The notes under the pieces were generated by a model. It was given only the letters and a program-made list of their open reading frames with translations. It was not told where the DNA came from and searched no databases. From an uncultured Oscillospiraceae bacterium (lineage in GTDB: Bacteria > Bacillota > Clostridia > Oscillospirales > Ruminococcaceae), in the NCBI GenBank assembly GCA_958427155.1, contig CAUABB010000024.1, positions 1 to 12,487 of the forward strand: a stretch of DNA of 12,487 nucleotides, in the 5' to 3' direction. The translations under genes were made by a program, and so were the position numbers. Every line of letters begins with the position of its first letter. Position 1 is the stretch's first letter. This document shows, in pieces, positions 7,196-11,593 of the stretch.

Positions 7196-8302
7196 TTATT
7201 CACTTTTTAGTCGCACCGGCAAAACCAAAAATGTAAACTGATTACCGGAAAGTGGTACTAAACGCATCGGAGCAAAGGGACCATTTGCCTGAAGAATGAT
7301 TTCATCAGTCCCCGCAGCGCGTAGAGCATCCGCCATATATTTGTGGTTAAAACCAATGGTAACATCTTCTCCCTCAATTTCAACCGGAACATTGTCAGTC
7401 ACTTTACCAAGAGAAGTCATACAGGATACAGTAATATGTCCATTTTCCATTTTAGCTGTAATTGGGCTTTTAATCCGATCAGTAATAATAATTGATGCAC
7501 GGTCTAAACTATCCGCAAATTCACGGGTATTCAACCTGATTTTTGTTTTACAACCTCCGCCAATTGCGGCACGATAATCCAAAAATTCCCCTTCCAAAAG
7601 TCTGGAAATAATCTGATATCCTGAAATTTCAAAAATAATATGTTTCCGGCTCACTTTAATCAGAACCGTTTTTTCCTCTTCTTCACTTAAAAGCTTTGCT
7701 ACTTCATTCAAAGTTTTTCCCGGGACAACAAAATGAAATTCCTGCTCTTCCTTGACTGGTTCTGTCCGAAGAGCAAGTCGATATCCATCTACCGAAACTA
7801 TATTGAGAATCCCATCCCTCAATTCAAAAAGGGAACCGGTGTGAACCGGGGTATTTTCATTTTGCGCAATTGCAAAAAGAGTTTGAGAAATCATATTTTT
7901 TAAAAGCGATTGCGGCATGGTAAAACCGTTTTCATCGTCAATAGTAGGAATATCGGGATATTCTTCCGCTGATGTTCCAAGAATAGTAAATTCCGCGTCT
8001 CCTCCTTTGATAACGGTTAAATATTTATCATCGGTATCCAATATAATTTCCTCTGCCGGCATTTTACGCAGAATATCACCAAAAATTTTTGCGTTCAGGA
8101 TAATTTTTCCAGATGAACCGTTTTGAACTTCAATTGATTTGATAATTCCCAATTCAAGATTGTATCCAGTCAACGTAAGGAGATGGCCGTCACAATCAAG
8201 CAGAATTCCTTCAAGAGCCTGAAGATTGGTTCTGTTGGATACTGCCAGAGAAACATTATTTACCGCTTCACTTAAAGATTTTAAATTACAGGCAAATCTC
8301 AT
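7196..8302 (-). CDS. dnaN: DNA polymerase III beta subunit (sliding clamp)
   Basis: The homodimeric clamp that tethers replicative polymerase and many repair enzymes to DNA. The 368-residue protein has the expected three repeated clamp domains: an N-terminal M-R-F-A-C-N with A-V-N-N-V-S, the domain-2 motif S-V-D-G-Y-R-L-A, and the C-terminal F-L-V-L-P-V-R-L that lines the hydrophobic partner-binding cleft. I use ATG 8302, which has AGGGG 8 nt upstream; an in-frame GTG at 8311 would overlap that site and add three residues not typical of the family. A candidate promoter lies in the origin spacer at 8498-8526, so dnaN may be expressed both from dnaA readthrough and independently. Confidence 0.98.
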   Translation of the reverse strand: MRFACNLKSLSEAVNNVSLAVSNRTNLQALEGILLDCDGHLLTLTGYNLELGIIKSIEVQNGSSGKIILNAKIFGDILRKMPAEEIILDTDDKYLTVIKGGDAEFTILGTSAEEYPDIPTIDDENGFTMPQSLLKNMISQTLFAIAQNENTPVHTGSLFELRDGILNIVSVDGYRLALRTEPVKEEQEFHFVVPGKTLNEVAKLLSEEEEKTVLIKVSRKHIIFEISGYQIISRLLEGEFLDYRAAIGGGCKTKIRLNTREFADSLDRASIIITDRIKSPITAKMENGHITVSCMTSLGKVTDNVPVEIEGEDVTIGFNHKYMADALRAAGTDEIILQANGPFAPMRLVPLSGNQFTFLVLPVRLKSE

Positions 8303-8315
8303 GAAAAACACCCCT

Positions 8316-8427
8316 GTCTAATAAAAATTTTAAAAAAGTCATAATAAACCTGTTTTAATCATAAAATAAATTGAGATTCTATAAATTCTATTTTATAAAA
8401 TCATATTATTCTTTCTTTTATTTTATA
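8316..8427. other. A+T-rich DNA unwinding element candidate
   Basis: By eye this stretch is overwhelmingly A and T, with long runs such as AAAAATTTTAAAAAA and few isolated G/C bases. It lies on the dnaN side of the trio-like run, where DnaA loads on a single strand and melting starts in characterised Bacillota origins. Its limits are approximate. Confidence 0.7.
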
Positions 8428-8466
8428 TAGTCATAGTAATAGGGACGGTTGAATTGTTAAAACAGG
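8349..8466. repeat. 10-bp inverted repeat bracketing the unwinding region
   Basis: CCTGTTTTAA (8349-8358) and TTAAAACAGG (8457-8466) are perfect inverted copies 98 bp apart, with the trio-like run and half of the A+T-rich segment between them. Related CCTGT cores also occur at 8312-8317 and 8518-8523. No known origin protein site matches that I recognise. Confidence 0.55.
8428..8442. other. DnaA-trio-like repeat
   Basis: The plus strand reads TAG-TCA-TAG-TAA-TAG, which is 3'-GAT-AAT-GAT-ACT-GAT-5' read backward. The DnaA-trio motif is a 3'-GAT-like trinucleotide repeat that DnaA binds as single-stranded DNA. Three of five triplets are exact. A GGACGG element lies directly on the dnaA side (8443-8448), as expected for the GC-rich spacer of the basal unwinding system. 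A near DnaA box within a few bp is not clear; the nearest good box is at 8562. Confidence 0.65.
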
Positions 8467-8497
8467 CGATTTGAGTCGAAGAATCAAGGATTTTTCT

Positions 8498-8526
8498 ATT
8501 ATATGAAATGATGAAAACCCTGTCGG
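8498..8526 (-). promoter_or_regulatory. Candidate dnaN promoter inside oriC
   Basis: On the minus strand CCGACA (8526-8521), a 17-bp spacer and a perfect TATAAT (8503-8498). The start would be near 8491, giving a leader of about 190 nt that crosses the trio and A+T-rich region, so transcription from here could influence origin melting. Confidence 0.6.
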
Positions 8527-8561
8527 AAAATTGTTTATGATGTTGAACTTAAAAAATGAGA

Positions 8562-8687
8562 TGTGGAAAAGGTGAAAAAAAGAAAGTTGAATGTGAAAAA
8601 AGAAAGAAGATTTTGTGGAAAAGAGAAAAAAGACAATTAAGAAGAATTTTTATTGTGGAAAACACTTCTTTTATGTTTTGTGGAAAA
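8562..8687 (-). other. DnaA-box cluster
   Basis: Four exact TTTTCCACA boxes on the minus strand lie at 8679-8687, 8654-8662, 8614-8622 and 8562-8570, and a one-mismatch TTTTTCACA at 8592-8600. All point the same way, toward dnaN. Steps between them are 25, 40, 22 and 30 bp. The first box ends two bases before the dnaA stop codon. A further exact box in the opposite orientation lies inside the dnaA 3' end at 8760-8768. Confidence 0.88.
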
Positions 8688-8689
8688 AA

Positions 8690-10027
8690 TTAATTATCCC
8701 GGATATTTTTAATGATATCTTCAACAATTCCTTTATAGTGAGAGTCCTTTTTCATATTTTTTTCCACATCTTTAAGGGCATAAACAATCGTGGAATGATC
8801 ACGGTTATTAAATTTTGCACCGATCTCCTGCAAAGGAAGCTGGGTGATTTCACGGACAACATAAATTGCGACTTTCCGCGCATTTGAAATTGGGGTTGTA
8901 CGCATAGGCCCTTCAATATCTTCAGGAGATATTCCATAGGTACGGCCCACCTCAGAGATGATTCTTTTAATAGTAACAGGGACAGGCTGTGTATCTGTCA
9001 AAATATCTTTAATGACATGCTGGGCAACCGTGATAGACGGATTGGAACCGGCAAGAAGTTTATAAGCCTTAATCTTTTTAACGGCCCCTTCCAGTTGACG
9101 GATATTATTTTTCAGACGGTTGGCAATAAATTCCGCTACTTCATCTGGAATTTCAATATCTAAAAGTTCGGCCTTGCGGCGGATAATGGCAATCCTTGTT
9201 TCAAAATCCGGAGTTGAAATATCGGTAATCAAACCACTTTCAAACCTGGTTCTGAGGCGTTCTTCCAGAGTTTTAATATCTTTTGGCGGCCGGTCGGATG
9301 CCAGAACAATCTGACGTCCGGTACGATGAAGTTCATTAAATGTATGGAAAAATTCTTCTTGGGTTCGTTCTTTACCCGCTACAAATTGGATATCATCCAC
9401 CAAAAGAATATCCGCATTGCGATATTTAGTGTGGAATTGATTAGTTGTTTCGTTTTCAATTGCGGTAATAAATTCGTTGGTAAAGGTTTCACCATTGACG
9501 TAGATAACATTGGTTTCTGGTGTGTTTTTATGAATTTCATGCCTGATTGCCATCAGCAGATGGGTTTTTCCAAGACCACTTGGTCCATAAATAAACAGAG
9601 GATTATAGGTACCAGACTGTTTGGAGGCAACTGCTTTACAGGCTGCTACAGCAAAATTATTGGAAGAACCGACAATAAAAGTGTCAAAAGTATATTCATA
9701 ATCTCCGCTGGGTGTGGTTCCATCTGTCAAGGTGTGGTCATCAAGTTCAATAGGGGCTTTTTCATTGTTCTGATTTTCCGTGTCTTCTGTCATTATTTCA
9801 ATTTTAACATCAAATCCCAAGACCTGGTTAAACGCTTTTAAAAGAAGAGGCATATATTTATCAGTAATAATATTTTTTTGAAATTCACTTTTAATAAAGA
9901 GATATGCAGTATCACTTTCCAGCTTAACCGGTTCCAGGGGAGAAATCCAAAGATTAAACGCCACATCGGAAATACTTTCGTGACAGGTATCTTTCACCAG
10001 ATTAAACACCTGCATAAACGATTCCAT
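8690..10027 (-). CDS. dnaA: Chromosomal replication initiator DnaA
   Basis: AAA+ ATPase that binds DnaA boxes, melts the origin and recruits helicase. 445 residues, normal for Bacillota. Domain I is about 1-80, a polar linker (domain II) about 81-110, the AAA+ core about 111-325 and the DNA-binding domain IV about 345-445. Visible motifs: Walker A G-P-S-G-L-G-K-T at 148-155, Walker B L-L-V-D-D-I-Q at 208-214, the arginine-rich box L-R-T-R-F at 258-262, and sensor 2 N-N-I-R-Q-L-E-G with R310. The helix-turn-helix signature reads F-N-N-R-D-H-S-T-I-V-Y-A at 406-417, where the commoner form is F-G-G-R-D-H-T-T-V-x-H-A. ATG 10027 follows AGGAGG by 11 nt. Its leader is long and structured, and the gene ends at the origin boxes. 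Confidence 0.98.
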   Translation of the reverse strand: MESFMQVFNLVKDTCHESISDVAFNLWISPLEPVKLESDTAYLFIKSEFQKNIITDKYMPLLLKAFNQVLGFDVKIEIMTEDTENQNNEKAPIELDDHTLTDGTTPSGDYEYTFDTFIVGSSNNFAVAACKAVASKQSGTYNPLFIYGPSGLGKTHLLMAIRHEIHKNTPETNVIYVNGETFTNEFITAIENETTNQFHTKYRNADILLVDDIQFVAGKERTQEEFFHTFNELHRTGRQIVLASDRPPKDIKTLEERLRTRFESGLITDISTPDFETRIAIIRRKAELLDIEIPDEVAEFIANRLKNNIRQLEGAVKKIKAYKLLAGSNPSITVAQHVIKDILTDTQPVPVTIKRIISEVGRTYGISPEDIEGPMRTTPISNARKVAIYVVREITQLPLQEIGAKFNNRDHSTIVYALKDVEKNMKKDSHYKGIVEDIIKNIRDN

Positions 10028-10102
10028 AGTTTAAATGACCTCCTGTTTGAAAATGGGGTTGAAACATTGTGAAAAAGAAAGAAAAAGAGGGGAAAATACT
10101 GT

Positions 10103-10162
10103 TGAATTTCAAAAAATTCAGAAAAACAAAAAGCTATTTATTTTTCAAAATTTTTTGAAAAA
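10103..10162. repeat. Two A+T-rich inverted repeats near the dnaA ribosome site
   Basis: TGAATTT (10103-10109) pairs with AAATTCA (10114-10120) across 4 nt, and TTTTTCAAAA (10141-10150) pairs with TTTTGAAAAA (10153-10162) across 2 nt. Both would fold in the dnaA leader RNA between the hairpin pair and the Shine-Dalgarno. They are weak in G+C, so their stability is modest. Confidence 0.5.
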
Positions 10163-10166
10163 CAGC

Positions 10167-10233
10167 AGGCCTTCTCTTTCCGAAAAGAGTGGGCCTTTCA
10201 TTGGAAATAAACCGTAAAAAAAGGGAAAGGCCC
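10167..10233 (-). promoter_or_regulatory. Mutually exclusive hairpins in the dnaA leader (attenuator-like)
   Basis: Hairpin 1 pairs GGGCCTTTC (10233-10225) with GAAAGGCCC (10199-10191), 9 bp, loop 25 nt. Hairpin 2 pairs 10196-10192 with 10171-10167 and 10189-10184 with 10079+100 equivalents (10179-10174), with a loop of 4 nt, and is followed 4 nt later by five U residues (10162-10158). The 3' arm of hairpin 1 shares bases with the 5' arm of hairpin 2, so only one can form. This is the layout of an antiterminator and terminator. Function is inferred; no known riboswitch class was recognised upstream. Confidence 0.45.
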
Positions 10234-10322
10234 TGAAACGCCGCGGGCTCTCCGGAAACGGGAAAACCACAGCCGCTAGATTGCGGGTCAAACCCCTTCG
10301 GTGATAAAATATTCTGTATCTT

Positions 10323-10351
10323 ATTATAACAAATTTTGAACTGTTTTTCAA
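10323..10351 (-). promoter_or_regulatory. dnaA promoter (sigma-A type)
   Basis: On the minus strand TTGAAA (10351-10346), a 17-bp spacer and TATAAT (10328-10323). Eleven of twelve consensus bases match. The start of transcription would be near 10316, giving a 5' leader of about 290 nt for dnaA. Confidence 0.85.
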
Positions 10352-10472
10352 GGGAAAAGCAGATTTTAACCCTATATTTATAATAGTATAAGAAGAAAGA
10401 GAAAAAAATAGTTTTAAGGATATTAAAAAATAGCGCGATAAAGGCAGAAACAAAGAAATTGGGTAAAATCGC

Positions 10473-10501
10473 TTGACAATTTGCGGTTTAGATAATATAC
10501 T
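10473..10501 (+). promoter_or_regulatory. rpmH promoter (sigma-A type)
   Basis: TTGACA (10473-10478), a 17-bp spacer and TATACT (10496-10501), eleven of twelve consensus bases. Transcription would begin near 10508, giving a leader of about 130 nt. Confidence 0.87.
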
Positions 10502-10593
10502 TTTAAATTGCAAGGTTTCGCCATTTTTTAAAGGAATATCCTTTTAAAATACAGGTTTTTGTAACATGTATTTGGTGCAAACGCGAAATGATC

Positions 10594-10615
10594 CCTGTTC
10601 CAATTGGGGGACAGG
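10594..10615 (+). promoter_or_regulatory. Hairpin and Shine-Dalgarno in the rpmH leader
   Basis: CCTGTTCC (10594-10601) pairs with GGGGACAGG-type bases at 10608-10615 (8 bp, one G-U, loop 6 nt). It ends 5 nt before the strong AAAGGAGG ribosome site (10621-10628), which is itself 8 nt from the rpmH ATG. It could tune ribosome access or transcript stability; no ribosomal-protein leader class was recognised. Confidence 0.45.
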
Positions 10616-10636
10616 CTTTGAAAGGAGGAGCAGTTC

Positions 10637-10771
10637 ATGAAAAGAACTTACCAGCCCAAAAAGCTTCAGAGAAAAAAAGAGCACGGGTTTATGAAGAGAA
10701 TGGCTAGCAGAAACGGCCGCAAGGTTTTGGCTAGACGGCGTGCGAAGGGCAGAAAATCTTTGACCTATTAA
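10637..10771 (+). CDS. rpmH: 50S ribosomal protein L34 (bL34)
   Basis: A small basic protein of 44 residues, exactly the usual length, translating MKRTYQPKKLQRKKEHGFMK and continuing with R-M-A-S-R-N-G-R-K-V-L-A-R-R-R-A-K-G-R-K-S-L-T-Y. This matches the universal L34 pattern (MKRTYQP, H-G-F, G-R-x-V-L-x-x-R-R-x-K-G-R). It binds 23S rRNA in the large subunit. It has its own promoter and an ideal AAAGGAGG site. Its stop is followed after 17 bp by terminator structures, so it appears to be largely monocistronic, unlike the common rpmH-rnpA operon. Confidence 0.98.
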   Translation: MKRTYQPKKLQRKKEHGFMKRMASRNGRKVLARRRAKGRKSLTY

Positions 10772-10788
10772 TCAAATATGTCTGCGAA

Positions 10789-10841
10789 TTGGTATCGCGC
10801 CGGGTACGGCTCGGTACCAACCCCTATTTTACGGGTTTTTT
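10789..10841 (+). terminator. Compound terminator downstream of rpmH
   Basis: A long hairpin pairs 10789-10797 with 10820-10812 (9 bp, one G-U), then after a 1x1 mismatch GCCG (10799-10802) with CGGC (10807-10810), loop GGTA. Directly after it AACCC (10819-10823) pairs with GGGTT (10833-10837) and is followed by a T-run to 10841. The second stem plus T-run is a standard intrinsic terminator; the two share the AA at 10819-10820. Confidence 0.8.
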
Positions 10842-10873
10842 AAGAGAATTTAATTGATAGAAAGCAGACGGAA

Positions 10874-10911
10874 AAAGACCACATTAAATAGTACCTGTGG
10901 TCTTTGTTTTT
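10874..10911 (+). terminator. Second intrinsic terminator before rnpA
   Basis: AAAGACCACA (10874-10883) pairs perfectly with TGTGGTCTTT (10896-10905), loop 12 nt, followed by TTTGTTTTT. A-rich flanks on the other side make it usable in both directions. It lies about 60 bp upstream of rnpA, so rnpA needs its own promoter or regulated readthrough. Confidence 0.8.
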
Positions 10912-10967
10912 GAATTCTACCTGATGTGAGCGCATTTAGTAAAAGGGCGGGAAAAGGCCGGATGGAA

Positions 10968-11312
10968 ATGAAGACTTTGAAACTGAATAAGGAGTTTAAA
11001 CGTCTTTATTATCGAGGCTGCTTTAAAAGTCATCCCCTACTTGTTACTTATCTTTGTAGAAATAACAGGAAGGAAAATAGAATCGGAATTACTACAGGAA
11101 AAAAGGTTGGACGAGCAGTTGACCGCAGTCGAGCCCGGAGAGTGATCAGAGCGGCTTGGAGACAGGTATCTCCATCTTTTCCGATTGGCTATGATTTTGT
11201 TTTTGTGGCGCGTATGGCAACACCCGCTGCAAAATCGGATCAAATTGCGCGGGTGATGAAAGGGCAGGTTCTTTCCCTTCTGGAAGCGAATAACAGAAAG
11301 GTGAGAAAATGA
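10968..11312 (+). CDS. rnpA: Ribonuclease P protein component
   Basis: Protein cofactor of RNase P, which with the catalytic RNA removes 5' leaders from precursor tRNAs. 114 residues from this start, typical. It has the N-terminal L-K-L-N-K-E-F-K-R-L-Y-Y-R-G segment, central I-G-I-T-T-G-K-K-V-G, and the RNA-binding helix A-V-D-R-S-R-A-R-R-V-I-R. The usual R-N-R core reads R-S-R here. I choose ATG 10968 (MKTLKL) with AAAGG 10 nt upstream; ATG 10962 is a close alternative with the same site only 4 nt away, and GTG 10926 has no ribosome site. The last 4 bp overlap yidD as ATGA. Confidence 0.95.
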   Translation: MKTLKLNKEFKRLYYRGCFKSHPLLVTYLCRNNRKENRIGITTGKKVGRAVDRSRARRVIRAAWRQVSPSFPIGYDFVFVARMATPAAKSDQIARVMKGQVLSLLEANNRKVRK

Positions 11313-11560
11313 AGCATCTTGCCATATGGCTTATTCGTTTTTATCAAAGGTTTATTTCAAAGATGAAGCCGCCCTGCTGCAGATTTTATCCGACCTGTTC
11401 GCAGTATGCGCTTGAGGCAATCCGGCGTTTTGGTTTTCTGCGGGGAGGCTACCTTTCCTTTAAACGGGTATTGCGGTGCAATCCACTGTGTAAGGGTGGG
11501 ATTGATCCGGTTCCTGAAACATTTACATTGTTGCGGAAAAAGAAAGAGCAAAAGGGGTGA
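11309..11560 (+). CDS. yidD: Membrane protein insertion efficiency factor YidD
   Basis: 83 residues with an N-terminal amphipathic segment (I-W-L-I-R-F-Y-Q-R-F-I-S) and the hallmark P-P-C-C-R-F-Y-P-T-C-S-Q-Y-A followed by G-G-Y-L-S-F-K-R-V-L-R-C-N-P. YidD is a small inner-face membrane-associated protein that aids YidC-dependent insertion. The start overlaps the rnpA stop (ATGA) with GGTGAG just upstream, giving coupled translation. It sits between rnpA and yidC as in most bacteria. Confidence 0.97.
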   Translation: MKHLAIWLIRFYQRFISKMKPPCCRFYPTCSQYALEAIRRFGFLRGGYLSFKRVLRCNPLCKGGIDPVPETFTLLRKKKEQKG

Positions 11561-11568
11561 CCCTTTTT
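11550..11568 (+). terminator. Short hairpin across the yidD stop codon
   Basis: AAAAGGG (11550-11556) pairs with CCCTTTT (11561-11567) around GTGA, a GNRA-type loop that contains part of the TGA stop, followed by one more T and A-rich sequence. Only three pairs are G-C, so it is at best a partial terminator or a stability element between yidD and yidC. Confidence 0.35.
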
Positions 11569-11593
11569 AAAGAAAATAACGCGGGGGTTTTAT

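Larger units (their letters stand above)
8303..8689. other. oriC: Chromosomal replication origin oriC (dnaA-dnaN spacer)
   Basis: This 387-bp spacer has no supported gene. It combines a cluster of same-orientation DnaA boxes (8562-8687), a DnaA-trio-like run (8428-8442) with a short GC element next to it, and an A+T-rich stretch at about 8316-8427. The order boxes, GC element, trio, A+T-rich segment toward dnaN is that of the B. subtilis unwinding region. A short leftward promoter for dnaN lies between boxes and trio. The A+T-rich part includes the perfect palindrome ATTTTATAAAAT at 8390-8401. Confidence 0.9.
10028..10636. other. dnaA-rpmH divergent intergenic region
   Basis: 609 bp without a supported gene. 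It holds the dnaA leader with several hairpins (10103-10233), the dnaA promoter (10323-10351), an A+T-rich centre, the rpmH promoter (10473-10501) and the rpmH leader. I found no exact DnaA box; the closest is TGTGAAAAA at 10068-10076, one mismatch away. Confidence 0.8.

Noticed and set aside
8473..8480. Spo0A-box-like AGTCGAA in oriC
   Set aside because: One mismatch to TGTCGAA in a 7-bp motif is expected by chance, and no second site is nearby.
10068..10076. Possible DnaA box TGTGAAAAA upstream of dnaA
   Set aside because: One mismatch, isolated, and in a purine-rich tract; too weak to call a second box cluster.
10241..10310. Cobalamin or c-di-GMP riboswitch in the dnaA-rpmH spacer
   Set aside because: Short similarities (CCACAGCC, GGGTCAAACCC) are not backed by the other conserved elements on either strand.
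10145..10513. 122-codon minus-strand frame across the dnaA promoter
   Set aside because: It spans the dnaA promoter and leader hairpins, is of low complexity, and has no family features; only its last 18 codons are mentioned as a leader frame.
10801..10820. GGTACCAA segment resembling a T-box
   Set aside because: It lacks the conserved T-box core (AGGGTGGTACCGCG) and lies downstream, not upstream, of the gene.
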